From: Bacteroidia bacterium
GTDB lineage: Bacteria > Bacteroidota > Bacteroidia > JAIBAJ01
NCBI GenBank assembly: GCA_019695265.1
Contig: JAIBAJ010000023.1
Coordinates: 1 to 36,327, forward strand
DNA: 36,327 bases
Direction of reading: 5' to 3'
Numbering within the stretch: the first letter of the stretch is position 1; each line of letters begins with the position of its first letter. Shown one piece after another: positions 1 to 8,472 of this stretch. Both the position numbers and the translations under genes were made by a program. The notes beneath the pieces are model-generated. The model saw nothing but the letters and a program-made list of their open reading frames with translations, was not told the origin of the DNA and made no database searches.

Positions 1-99
1 AGGCCTAAGTTTAAACAATCCATCATTGCTTTTTTATTAAAATCGGAAAATGTAACCGAATCCGAGAAAGCTGAATTGCGAAAGCTGGAAGCTAAGTAG
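1..99 (+). CDS. 3' end of an unidentified gene (possibly BlaI/MecI-type repressor)
   Basis: An open frame enters the window at base 1 and stops at TAG 97-99, giving 32 residues that begin RPKFKQSIIAFLL and end ELRKLEAK. The amphipathic, Lys/Glu-rich C-terminal helix following a hydrophobic FLL stretch resembles the C-terminal dimerisation region of BlaI/MecI/CopY winged-helix repressors, but the fragment is too short for a firm call. It is followed by about 630 bp of non-coding DNA, so no downstream partner such as a BlaR1-type protein is present on this side. Confidence 0.4.
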   Translation, partial: RPKFKQSIIAFLLKSENVTESEKAELRKLEAK

Positions 100-152
100 G
101 GGCATAAGAAAAAGTCGACGGGGAAGAATCGATAATTATTTTAAATACTAGT

Positions 153-308
153 ATGCGGGCCCCCTCCGCCCAACCAATGTAGTATTAAACCCCAAAAAAC
201 CTGCACGGGCGTTCGGGTCACGCTATCGGCTGTAGTCCTCGTCCCACTAGGCTAAAGCCGTAGTGGTCCTGTGGGCTACTTGCCTCTATCGTTGCCCGAT
301 GCGCAACC
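153..308 (+). repeat. Dispersed GC-rich repeat, copy A (subtype 1)
   Basis: A GC-rich block in an AT-rich gap. It begins GCGGGCCCCCTCCGCC, contains GGCGTTCGGGTCACGCT and TAGTCCTCGTC, and ends near CGTTGCCCG. The same ordered blocks recur in six other places in this window. Its central hairpin is at about 244-266, with arms CCACTAGGCT and AGCCGTAGTGG. It lies between convergent genes. The short antisense reading frame across it (218-436) is judged non-coding. Confidence 0.85.
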
Positions 309-729
309 TCCCCGGATAATTTCCTTCCCAACATGTCATGGTATCTATCAGGCTTGGGCAACGAATTCATGGTGCTATAACCCAATTGGGCTTTAGGAAT
401 ATACAAATAAACATAGCGAACTGCCAGAGAAAACAAGTTCTTAAGAAATTAAATTAAAAAGCTTTAGCACTTTTAAGCAGTTCCAAATTAAGAAATAGAA
501 CAAATGCTATATCGGGAACTATCATTTGTAAATACCAATGAAATAGAATTTTAGGCTAATTTCCCGGGAAAACATAAGCGTAAAATTGGACTATCCACAG
601 TGTCCAAATAGCATCAAAAACCGTTATTAACACACTGAATATAAATAAGTTGAAAACCATTGTTCAACCCTATTGGAGTTTTTTATAGGAAAGATCCGTT
701 TGTATGAATCCATATAAGGGAATATTCGC
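309..729. other. Non-coding gap, no gene seen
   Basis: AT-rich DNA between repeat copy A and the 3' end of the minus-strand operon. I see no supported ORF, RNA gene or clear hairpin-plus-T-run terminator. With copy A and bases 100-152 it forms a gap of about 630 bp between convergent transcription units. Confidence 0.6.
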
Positions 730-1074
730 CTAATCCTCTATATCAATATTCATTTTATGCAAGAACCTATGAATCAATGGAGCAAACATCACCGCTGCCA
801 TAGTTAAAAAGGCCACCCCACTAAATAAAGCATAAAAGGAAGCAAAAATTTTGGAGGCATCCGTTTGCATGGGATTAACAGGGCCCATACCGGTAAGTAT
901 CATCGAGGCATTTAATAAACTATCTATCCATCCCAAACCACCTAAGTAATGGTAACCAACTATACCAATTCCTAATGAAACACCTAATAATAATAAGGAA
1001 TATAAAACAAATTTTAGCTGGCGCTGAACATACTTCCTCGAACTAGCCAGTGGCCTTTTTGAATGTTCAAACAT
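730..1074 (-). CDS. Small two-helix membrane protein with K+-channel-like pore layout
   Basis: This 114-residue inner-membrane protein has a basic N-terminus (1-20), a first transmembrane helix (about 21-43), a re-entrant-looking segment (about 49-66) and a second transmembrane helix (about 76-100), with a cytosolic-looking charged tail. The TM-pore-TM layout is that of 2-TM potassium channels. However, the position of the selectivity filter reads ILTGMGPVNP rather than TVGYG, so potassium conduction cannot be assumed. I recall similar small proteins in other bacteria with the same LLNASMIL-type motif, often loosely annotated as channel proteins. It is the last gene of the paa-type operon, starting 5 bp after paaI. 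Function unknown; the two-helix topology is well supported. Confidence 0.8.
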   Translation of the reverse strand: MFEHSKRPLASSRKYVQRQLKFVLYSLLLLGVSLGIGIVGYHYLGGLGWIDSLLNASMILTGMGPVNPMQTDASKIFASFYALFSGVAFLTMAAVMFAPLIHRFLHKMNIDIED

Positions 1075-1079
1075 GAATA

Positions 1080-1520
1080 TTATTGCCAGTTTTCGCTGCT
1101 CCTGTAAACTGTTCCTTTAAAAACTGCAACCATCTGTTGGTCTTGGTTTGTAATGGTAACCTGATAAATTCCGATTTTCTCTGATAAACTAATTTCCTCA
1201 GCTTTAGCAACCAATTCCTCTCCTTCCGAAACTTTATGTAAATAAGAAATATTATTATCAATAGAAAATGCTTTGCGACCTCTAGAATTTGAGGCAAAGG
1301 CAAAAGCACTATCTGCCAATGAAAAACTTACTCCTCCATGTAAAATCCCAAATCCATTTAACATCTCTTTCTTCACCTTCATCTTCAAAACACATTTTCC
1401 CGGTTCAACTAAAACTTTCTGTATACCCAACCATTGACTAAATGGGTCGTTTCCCAGCATTTTCTCTACAACTTCTTGCGCAACATAATGCTTGTGCTGT
1501 TCTTGAATCATTAATTTCAT
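1080..1520 (-). CDS. paaI: PaaI-type hotdog acyl-CoA thioesterase
   Basis: A 146-residue single hotdog-fold protein. The family signature is clear: NGFGILHGGVSFSLADSAFA (about 55-74), with the HGG motif at 61-63 and Asp70 in the place of the catalytic aspartate of E. coli PaaI. PaaI thioesterases hydrolyse ring-hydroxylated phenylacetyl-CoA and related thioesters and are thought to rescue CoA from dead-end intermediates. It lies 24 bp after paaH in the conserved order paaG-paaH-paaI, which favours PaaI over a generic thioesterase. Met4 is an equally good start. Cytosolic. Confidence 0.9.
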   Translation of the reverse strand: MKLMIQEQHKHYVAQEVVEKMLGNDPFSQWLGIQKVLVEPGKCVLKMKVKKEMLNGFGILHGGVSFSLADSAFAFASNSRGRKAFSIDNNISYLHKVSEGEELVAKAEEISLSEKIGIYQVTITNQDQQMVAVFKGTVYRSSENWQ

Positions 1521-1544
1521 AGGAATCTATTTTGTTAGTTATAA

Positions 1545-2702
1545 CTACCAATGAATGTTTTTGTTTCCTTTCGCCAACTTTTTTAACAAAATACTTGGTC
1601 TATATCGATCTTCACCATATTCGTCGAACAAAAACTGCAAATTACTTAATACCTTTTCCCAACCAATTTCCTCCCCCCATTTCAGTAATCCTTTAGGATA
1701 GTTAACTCCTTTTTGAATAGCCAAATCCAAATCTCCTGGCGAAGCAATACCTAAATAATAGGCTTCAACTGCCTCATTAATTAACATGGAAATAACCCGC
1801 ATAAATATCTCCTTCCCCAATTCCACATCTTCTTTTGGAACCGGTTTGGATTCTTGTTCGCCATAAGAATAATAACCTCGACCGGTTTTAACTCCAAAAA
1901 ATCCGGATTCAAACAACCTTTGCTGGGTTATAGATGGCTTAAACCTTGGCTCATAAAAAAACTGAGTCCATACACTTTCCGTTACCCGGTAATTAATATC
2001 ATTCCCAATAAAATCCATTAGTTCAAATGGCCCCATTTTAAATCCACCAAATGTTTTCAAAGACCAATCTATGGTAGCATAATCCGCAATTTGTTCTTCT
2101 GCTATACGAATCGATTCGCTGTAATAACTCCTGGCTACCCTGTTCACAATAAATCCGGGTGTATCCTTGGTAAGCACTACACTCTTGCCCCATGACTTGA
2201 TTAATTGAACAGAAAATTCAATGGACTCTTGGGAGGTCATTAACCCAGGTATAACCTCAACCAATGGCATAATAGTGGCCGGATTGAAAAAATGAATTCC
2301 AATAAACCGTTCCGAACTTTGAAGCGAAGACGATAAAGAGGCAATAGATAAACTGGAAGTATTGGTTGCTAAAATACAGTTAGAACTAACCACTTTTTCC
2401 AAATCAGAAAACAGGGCTTTCTTAATCTCCTTAATCTCGACAATGGCTTCTATAACCAATTCGCAATCTGACAACTGTTCAAGAGTGGTACAAAACTCCA
2501 AATTACTTACTGTGGCTTGCATAGTAGCCTGGGTAATTTTCGCCTTATCCACCAATTTCTGTAGTCCTGAAATAATTGCCTTTTCAGCCTTTTCCAGTTG
2601 TTTGGTATCTAAATCAAAAACTTTGGTAACACATCCATTTTGGGCTGCAACCTGAGCAATCCCCGACCCCATGGCACCACTGCCAATAACTCCAATTACC
2701 AT
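1545..2702 (-). CDS. paaH: 3-hydroxyacyl-CoA dehydrogenase, PaaH type
   Basis: This 385-residue enzyme oxidises a 3-hydroxyacyl-CoA with NAD+; in the phenylacetate pathway the substrate would be 3-hydroxyadipyl-CoA. The N-terminal Rossmann domain opens with GSGAMG (7-12). NTSSLSI lies at 114-120, and the catalytic His-Glu pair is in IHFFNP (His137) and LVEV (Glu149). The C-terminal 3HCDH domain carries the usual DTPGFIVNR (180-188) and a second, shorter repeat with GVNYPKG. It is 2 bp downstream of paaG, so the two are almost certainly co-translated. It could equally serve fatty-acid beta-oxidation; the order G-H-I is the argument for the paa role. Confidence 0.92.
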   Translation of the reverse strand: MVIGVIGSGAMGSGIAQVAAQNGCVTKVFDLDTKQLEKAEKAIISGLQKLVDKAKITQATMQATVSNLEFCTTLEQLSDCELVIEAIVEIKEIKKALFSDLEKVVSSNCILATNTSSLSIASLSSSLQSSERFIGIHFFNPATIMPLVEVIPGLMTSQESIEFSVQLIKSWGKSVVLTKDTPGFIVNRVARSYYSESIRIAEEQIADYATIDWSLKTFGGFKMGPFELMDFIGNDINYRVTESVWTQFFYEPRFKPSITQQRLFESGFFGVKTGRGYYSYGEQESKPVPKEDVELGKEIFMRVISMLINEAVEAYYLGIASPGDLDLAIQKGVNYPKGLLKWGEEIGWEKVLSNLQFLFDEYGEDRYRPSILLKKLAKGNKNIHW

Positions 2703-2704
2703 CC

Positions 2705-3475
2705 TTATTCTCCTTTAAATACAGGTTTTCTTTTCTCTAAAAAGGCCCTAACACCTTCTGAATAATCATAACTATTCCCAGCTTTTAATTGCATTTCCTC
2801 CTCCATATCCAATTGCTCCTTTAAATCATTATTATAGGAAGCATTTAGCAATCGTTTGGTATAGCCAATGCCTGCCGTTGGCATTTGAGCAAGCCTGGCG
2901 GCAAGCTTAAAAGCCTCATTTAATAATTCCGTATCGTCCACAACCTTGTAAATTAAACCCAAGCGTTCAGCCTCTTCTGAACTTATTTTCTCTCCGGTAA
3001 ACATCAAGGCAGTCGCTTTCTGCATTCCAATGATACGTGGAAGAAAAAAAGTACCTCCGCTATCAGGTATTAATCCAATATTTACAAAACTCTGAATAAA
3101 GCTGGAAGACTTGCCAGCAAAAACTAAATCACAACAAAAAGCCAGATTAGCACCTGCTCCGGCTGCTACTCCATTTACTGCCGCAATAACCGGCTTCTCT
3201 ATGCTTCTTATTTTTAATACGATTGGATTGTAATGCTCCCTAACGAATGTATCAATTTTTGCGCTTGGATCAGTCGCCTCAGCTAAATCCTGCCCGGCAC
3301 AAAAACCACGTCCGGAACCTGTAATTAATACCGCTCTTACTTCCTTATTGTTCGATGCTTCATCCAAGGCTTCTTGCAATGAAAGCGCAGTTTCACGGTT
3401 TATACTATTAAGTACATCCGGACGATTAAACGTTAGGGTCAATACCCCGTTGTTAAGTTCTTTTAATATTGACAT
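2705..3475 (-). CDS. paaG: Enoyl-CoA hydratase/isomerase, PaaG type
   Basis: A crotonase-fold protein of 256 residues, close to the length of E. coli PaaG. The oxyanion-hole segments are GFCAGQDL (58-65) and GVAAGAGANLAFCCD (102-116). The segment GLIPDSGG (134-141) carries Asp138, which corresponds to the catalytic aspartate of PaaG. The usual hydratase Glu of the first catalytic position is not evident, which fits an isomerase. PaaG isomerises ring-1,2-epoxyphenylacetyl-CoA to oxepin-CoA and also shifts double bonds later in the pathway. It starts 18 bp after the DUF2804 gene. The ring-epoxidase genes paaABCDE and paaZ are not in the window, so the pathway cannot be confirmed here. Confidence 0.9.
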   Translation of the reverse strand: MSILKELNNGVLTLTFNRPDVLNSINRETALSLQEALDEASNNKEVRAVLITGSGRGFCAGQDLAEATDPSAKIDTFVREHYNPIVLKIRSIEKPVIAAVNGVAAGAGANLAFCCDLVFAGKSSSFIQSFVNIGLIPDSGGTFFLPRIIGMQKATALMFTGEKISSEEAERLGLIYKVVDDTELLNEAFKLAARLAQMPTAGIGYTKRLLNASYNNDLKEQLDMEEEMQLKAGNSYDYSEGVRAFLEKRKPVFKGE

Positions 3476-3493
3476 TTGCTATAGTTTGAAATA

Positions 3494-4552
3494 TTATGCT
3501 CGTAAATAAAAATCTTCACCCATACCAAAAAGGTCCTTAATGACCACCTTCTCTCCATTCGATTTTCTCAGGTATCCGGTAAAAAAACCATAAGGACCTT
3601 CGTACTTACTTTTTAAAAGTATTAAATTCAAATTAACGGATGTATGAATCACCGGTTTGAATACCAAATTAACCCAATCAAATTCATCCGTTATTTTCCA
3701 TTCTCCTTTTACTCCTTCCGGACGTGAAACTTGAATTGGTGGCAAAGGATGCAATTCTCCATTGAACCATAAACAATTCTCATTGTATTTATCTTGTTCA
3801 ATAACCTGATTATTAGTTAAATTAAACCCAATTAGTTGATTCTCCTCTGTCCTTCCCATTCCTGTTACCCAATCGTATTCGGTTGGATAAGGATAATATC
3901 CTTTATGATCATCCAGTATTAATTGTGAATTCTCCTCCTGAAAATCCAAACTCCAATCATCCATCTTCAAATAACCCTTCATAGGCATTAGGCATTTATG
4001 CGAATACATAACCCTGCCAGCAGAAAATGGATTACAAACCACCATAGGCGTATATTCTGAGACTGAATGATAACCATGAAATTCTGCCTCCACATTGGGC
4101 ATACCCCGAAATCCACGAATGGATGCTTTCAATTTTAGCTTGTTCGAATCTAAATCATGACAAGCTTCCAAATTAAAGTTATTACTCGAATAGCTGGCTA
4201 TTGTATTTCCATAAAGGCTGGATGGAACAGTCAAATCCCAACTTGCTACCTTCTTTTCATACTTAGTCTTTTTGTTGCCTTGAATATCATAAACAATAAA
4301 CTGTGCCAATGAAACTTTTTTGGCATTATAGATGGCAACCATGATAAAATAGCCCTTCCCCATTATTTGAAAAGCCTGCCACTCTCTCAGTTGCAGTGAT
4401 TTCAAAAAATTGGGTAATGGCAAAACATAAGGATTCGGGTAATCCAAAAGATTTGCTTCCTTCACCGGAGTGTTAAAACATCCCAGTTGGTATTTACCCT
4501 GTTCAACCAATCGGCTAGGAGCCTGAGTTATGGTACGTGGGATGTAGGACAT
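3494..4552 (-). CDS. DUF2804 family protein
   Basis: A 352-residue soluble protein with no signal peptide, recognised as DUF2804. An early CFN segment is followed by mixed beta-strand sequence, DWVTGMGRTEENQLIGFNLT in the middle, an ENCLWFNGELHPL strand, and the closing LFGMGEDFYLRA. Members have a lipocalin-like, all-beta appearance; no enzymatic role is established to my knowledge. It is the first gene of the minus-strand operon, 18 bp ahead of paaG, and is divergent from the M2 peptidase gene, so the 106 bp between them must hold both promoters. The operon context suggests a link to CoA-thioester or lipid metabolism, but that is inference. Confidence 0.82.
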   Translation of the reverse strand: MSYIPRTITQAPSRLVEQGKYQLGCFNTPVKEANLLDYPNPYVLPLPNFLKSLQLREWQAFQIMGKGYFIMVAIYNAKKVSLAQFIVYDIQGNKKTKYEKKVASWDLTVPSSLYGNTIASYSSNNFNLEACHDLDSNKLKLKASIRGFRGMPNVEAEFHGYHSVSEYTPMVVCNPFSAGRVMYSHKCLMPMKGYLKMDDWSLDFQEENSQLILDDHKGYYPYPTEYDWVTGMGRTEENQLIGFNLTNNQVIEQDKYNENCLWFNGELHPLPPIQVSRPEGVKGEWKITDEFDWVNLVFKPVIHTSVNLNLILLKSKYEGPYGFFTGYLRKSNGEKVVIKDLFGMGEDFYLRA

Positions 4553-4633
4553 GCTATTTTTGTAAACAACAAATTAAATGAATGTTTGGCTTCGGCATTT
4601 TTTAACAATGGTTTTTTTTTGAACCAATAATCC

Positions 4634-4641
4634 TACTTTCG
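4634..4641 (+). promoter_or_regulatory. Possible Bacteroidota -7 box for the M2 peptidase gene
   Basis: TACTTTCG differs by one base from the TAnnTTTG -7 consensus of Bacteroidota and lies 17 bp before the start codon at 4659. A T-rich run ending TTTG is at 4613-4621, too close for an ideal -33 element. Weak candidate. Confidence 0.3.
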
Positions 4642-4658
4642 CACCACAAATTTTTAAA

Positions 4659-6473
4659 ATGAATACTCGTTTACTTCTTGGAATTTCTGCTTCTTTATTC
4701 TTGTTTTCCTGCGGCGGAAATTCAACCGACCCAAACCAGGCTATTCAAAAGCAGGCCCAAACCTTTCTAGACTCCTACAACACTGATTATCAAAAACTTT
4801 ACGCTATCTCCTCAGAGGCGGATTGGAAATTAGCTACCTATATCGTTCCGGGTGATACGCTGTCGCAGCACGAAGCCGATATGGCAGGAAAAGCCCTTGC
4901 CAAATTTACCGGTAGCAAGGCTAATATTGATTCAGCTAAAAAATACCTGGCCATCAAAGATCAATTAACTCCTTTGCAAACTAAACAATTTGAAACCATT
5001 TTATTTAATGCTGGAAGCAACCCCGAAACAGCCAGTGAAATTGTTGCACAGCGTATTTCTGCCACTAACAAACAAACCAACTTGTTGTATGGATATAAAT
5101 TCACTTTGGATAAAAAACCTGTAACAACCGGAGAAATTGACGACGTACTCCGAACGTCCAAAGACCTGACTAAAAGATTAAAAGCTTGGACGGCCAGTAA
5201 AGAAGTTGGAAAAGTTCTTAAACCCGGCCTAATTGATCTTCAAAAACTCCGTAACGAAAGTGTTAAACCTTTAGATTATAAAGATTTTTTCGATTACCAG
5301 GCTCATGAATATGGCATGACCGGCGAAGAAATGGTTGCCCTTACCCGCCAGTTTGTGAAAGAAGTTTGGCCACTATACCGGGAATTGCATACCTGGACCC
5401 GATACGAATTAGCTGCACGATACAAACAACCGGTTCCTGATGAAATACCTGCACATTGGCTGCCCAATCGCTGGGGACAAGATTGGAGCGAATTGGTTGA
5501 AGTGAAAGGTCTAAGCATCGATTCAGTGCTAAAAGCAAAAGGAACAGATTGGATGGTGCATAAAGGGGAAGATTTTTACAAAAGCATTGGATTCAATGCC
5601 CTTCCTAAATCCTTCTATGAAAAAAGCAGCTTGTATCCGGTTTCCGCCGATTCATCTTATTCTAAAAACAACCATGCTTCGGCTTGGCACATGGACCTAA
5701 AAGAAGATGTTCGAAGCCTTATGAGCATTACTCCTACAACCGATTATTGGGGAACAATCTTACATGAATTTGGACATATCTATTATTATATGGCCTATTC
5801 AAATCCAAATGTTCCTCTTATTTTAAGAAGTGGGGCTAACCGTGGCTACCACGAAGCCTTCGGTACTATGATGGGATTGGCTTCTCTTCAAAAACCTTTC
5901 CTTGAAAGCGTTGAATTGATTAAACCGGGTTTGAAAACCGACGACACTCTTAAACTTTTGAATGAGGCACTTTCATACATCGTCGTTATTCCTTGGGGTG
6001 CCGGGGTTATGACCGAATTTGAATATGCCTTGTATGGCCAAAACCTCTCCCCCGATCAATACAACCAAAAATGGTGGGAATTGGTAAAAAAATACCAGGG
6101 AATTGTTCCTCCTTCTGCTAGAGGTGAAGAATTTTGCGATGCTGCTACCAAAACCCATATCAACGATGATCCGGCTCAATATTACGACTACGCAATTGCC
6201 AATATCCTACTTTTCCAATTCCATACTTACATTGCCAAAAACATCCTAAAACAGGATCCTCATGCTACTAACTATTGGGGAAATAAAGAAGTTGGAGCAT
6301 TCCTTCAAAAAGTAATGGCTCCTGGAGCAAGTGTTGACTGGAGAGCTCACCTGAAGGAATGTATTGGATCTGAAATGAGTGCAAAAGACATGGTGGATTA
6401 TTTCCAACCGCTCATGGTGTACCTGAAAAAAGCTAACCAAGGCAGAAAATACGCTTTACCCGAATCACTCTAA
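4659..6473 (+). CDS. M2 family (ACE-like) zinc dipeptidase lipoprotein
   Basis: A 604-residue peptidase of the angiotensin-converting-enzyme family. The N-terminus is a lipoprotein signal with lipobox LFSC (Cys18), so it is probably anchored in the outer or inner membrane facing the periplasm or surface. The zinc site is HEFGH (369-373), with the third ligand Glu399 in NRGYHEAFG, matching the eukaryotic GANPGFHEA segment. Spacing between the two zinc motifs is two residues longer than in human ACE. The substrate-pocket-like segment MSITPTTDYWGTILHEFGH precedes it. Family members remove C-terminal dipeptides; the physiological substrate in bacteria is unknown. It is followed 50 bp later by punA. 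Confidence 0.93.
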   Translation: MNTRLLLGISASLFLFSCGGNSTDPNQAIQKQAQTFLDSYNTDYQKLYAISSEADWKLATYIVPGDTLSQHEADMAGKALAKFTGSKANIDSAKKYLAIKDQLTPLQTKQFETILFNAGSNPETASEIVAQRISATNKQTNLLYGYKFTLDKKPVTTGEIDDVLRTSKDLTKRLKAWTASKEVGKVLKPGLIDLQKLRNESVKPLDYKDFFDYQAHEYGMTGEEMVALTRQFVKEVWPLYRELHTWTRYELAARYKQPVPDEIPAHWLPNRWGQDWSELVEVKGLSIDSVLKAKGTDWMVHKGEDFYKSIGFNALPKSFYEKSSLYPVSADSSYSKNNHASAWHMDLKEDVRSLMSITPTTDYWGTILHEFGHIYYYMAYSNPNVPLILRSGANRGYHEAFGTMMGLASLQKPFLESVELIKPGLKTDDTLKLLNEALSYIVVIPWGAGVMTEFEYALYGQNLSPDQYNQKWWELVKKYQGIVPPSARGEEFCDAATKTHINDDPAQYYDYAIANILLFQFHTYIAKNILKQDPHATNYWGNKEVGAFLQKVMAPGASVDWRAHLKECIGSEMSAKDMVDYFQPLMVYLKKANQGRKYALPESL

Positions 6474-6523
6474 TTATTCCAACCCTTAACCTCCTCTTAT
6501 TTTTCTAATTCTCTGAACCAATC

Positions 6524-7360
6524 ATGAGTATTTCTAAACCAATTCCAACCCTAGCTGACATGCGGGAAACCGCCGATTTTCTTAGATCAAAAATTTCTGC
6601 CGATCCCGAAGTTGGAATTATTCTAGGTTCCGGACTTGGAGGCTTGGTAAAAGAAATTTCCATCGAAATTGCCATCCCCTACGAAGAAATTCCAAACTTT
6701 CCGGTATCAACAGTAGAAGGACATTCCGGCAAATTAATTTTTGGCCGCTTAGGTGGTAAATTCATCATGGCTATGCAAGGCCGTTTTCATTTCTACGAAG
6801 GCTATACCATGCAACAATGTACCTTTCCGGTTAGGGTTATGAAATTTTTAGGCGTAAAAAACCTATTGGTGTCCAATGCCAGCGGCGGGGTTAACCTGAA
6901 TTTCAGAGTAGGAGATTTGATGATTTTAACCGATCATATCAATCTGTTCCCAACCAATCCGCTTATGGGTCCTAATATAGCTGAACTTGGCCCCCGTTTC
7001 CCCGATATGAGCGAAGCCTACAGTAAAGTTCTGGTGGCAAAAGCGGAATCCATCGCAGAAAGAAATGGAATCAAAGTACAAAAAGGAGTTTATGCGGGTT
7101 TATCAGGCCCTTGTTTTGAAACCCCGGCCGAATACAAATATGTTCGTTCCATTGGTGCCGATGCCGTTGGTATGAGCACCGTACCCGAAGTAATTGTTGC
7201 TCGCCATGGCGGAACTCCGGTGTTTGCAATAAGTATCATAACCGATATGGGTGTAGGTGCCGAAGCCGGTGATGTTTCCCACGAAGATGTTATCCAGGTA
7301 GCCAATAGCGCTGAACCTAAAATGACCCTGATTATGAAAGAGTTAATCACTGAACTTTAA
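6524..7360 (+). CDS. punA: Purine nucleoside phosphorylase, trimeric PNP family
   Basis: This 278-residue cytosolic enzyme splits purine (2'-deoxy)nucleosides with phosphate, giving the base and (deoxy)ribose-1-phosphate. Family marks in order are IILGSGLGG (phosphate loop, 32-40), EGHSG (65-69), QGRFHFYEG (85-93), SNASGGVN (117-124), GPCFETPAEY with the base-binding Glu199, and DAVGMSTVPEV with Met217. The residue aligned with human Asn243 is Asp241 (IITDMG), a position known to affect 6-oxo versus 6-amino purine choice; see the findings. It lies 21 bp upstream of purC, pairing purine salvage with de novo synthesis. Confidence 0.95.
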   Translation: MSISKPIPTLADMRETADFLRSKISADPEVGIILGSGLGGLVKEISIEIAIPYEEIPNFPVSTVEGHSGKLIFGRLGGKFIMAMQGRFHFYEGYTMQQCTFPVRVMKFLGVKNLLVSNASGGVNLNFRVGDLMILTDHINLFPTNPLMGPNIAELGPRFPDMSEAYSKVLVAKAESIAERNGIKVQKGVYAGLSGPCFETPAEYKYVRSIGADAVGMSTVPEVIVARHGGTPVFAISIITDMGVGAEAGDVSHEDVIQVANSAEPKMTLIMKELITEL

Positions 7361-7381
7361 TATCCTCCAAACCCTTCCACC

Positions 7382-8332
7382 GTGAATTCTGCCCTTACCG
7401 AAACTCATTTTAACTTTCCCGGTCAAACCGCATTCTACAAAGGTAAAGTCCGGGATGTATACACTATTAACAACGAATTGCTGATTATGGTCGCCACTGA
7501 CCGTATCTCAGCTTTTGATGTTGTTTTGCCTAAAGGAATTCCATCCAAAGGCCAAGTTCTAAACCAGGTTGCCGGTTACTTCCTCCAAAATACCAAGGAA
7601 GTAGCTCCCAATTGGTTAATCGCTCAACCCGATCCCATCGTTTCTATCGGCTATCTGTGCCAACCCGTTAAAGTGGAAATGGTTATACGTGGCTATTTGG
7701 CAGGTCATTCAGCCAGGGAATATAATCTGGGAAAACGAACTATTTGCGGTGTTACAATGCCCGATGGCATGAAAGAAAATCAGCAATTTCTGAAACCCAT
7801 TATTACCCCAACCACCAAAGCCGATGCCGGTCACGACCAGGACATTTCCCGTGAAGCTATTTTGGCTCAAGGCCTGGTTCCCGAAGCAGATTATTTGCAA
7901 ATGGAAGAATATACCCGTAACCTCTTTGCTAAAGGAACTGAAATGGCCGCCCTCCGCGATTTAATCCTGGTCGATACCAAATACGAATTCGGACTGCGAA
8001 ACGGAAAAGTGGTTTTAATGGACGAAATTCATACCCCCGATTCCTCCCGCTATTTCATCAAATCAAGCTATGAGCAAACCCTGCTCAACAATGAATCCCC
8101 TAAACAGCTTAGCAAAGAGTTTGTTAGACAATGGCTGATCGAAAATGGGTTTCAAGGAAAAGAAGGCCAACAAATTCCGTCGATGTCCGACGATTGGGTG
8201 CAAACCATTTCGAATCGTTATGTGGAATTGTTTGAAAAAGTAACAGGAAATACCTTTGTTTCGGCTTCATCAGGGCATATTGCCGACCGTGTGGAAACCA
8301 ATATTAGGGAATGGTTAAAGAAAAACTATTAA
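7382..8332 (+). CDS. purC: SAICAR synthetase (phosphoribosylaminoimidazole-succinocarboxamide synthase)
   Basis: A 316-residue protein beginning at GTG 7382; there is no in-frame ATG ahead of the conserved [10 protein letters not shown] (19-28), so the GTG start is accepted. Further family blocks are [41 protein letters not shown] and LVDTKYEFG followed by [12 protein letters not shown]. It condenses CAIR with aspartate using ATP in step 8 of purine synthesis. The length matches the longer, eukaryote/Bacteroidota-like version rather than the 237-residue E. coli type. It is co-directional with punA and probably co-transcribed. Confidence 0.96.
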   Translation: MNSALTETHFNFPGQTAFYKGKVRDVYTINNELLIMVATDRISAFDVVLPKGIPSKGQVLNQVAGYFLQNTKEVAPNWLIAQPDPIVSIGYLCQPVKVEMVIRGYLAGHSAREYNLGKRTICGVTMPDGMKENQQFLKPIITPTTKADAGHDQDISREAILAQGLVPEADYLQMEEYTRNLFAKGTEMAALRDLILVDTKYEFGLRNGKVVLMDEIHTPDSSRYFIKSSYEQTLLNNESPKQLSKEFVRQWLIENGFQGKEGQQIPSMSDDWVQTISNRYVELFEKVTGNTFVSASSGHIADRVETNIREWLKKNY

Positions 8333-8472
8333 GTATTTCGACAATTGTCCAAACTAAAATTCAATTACTCGGTATAAAAGCTGTTTTAAACTTTTAGGTG
8401 TTGATTATTGCCAACAAACATACCGAAATGATAGATGAATTAAGTTCACTTTTGCCTTGGAGAAGTGGCCTT

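Noticed and set aside
218-436. Minus-strand ORF of 72 codons
   Set aside because: It lies across repeat copy A; similar frames appear in other copies only because the repeat is GC-rich and stop-poor, and no protein feature is visible.
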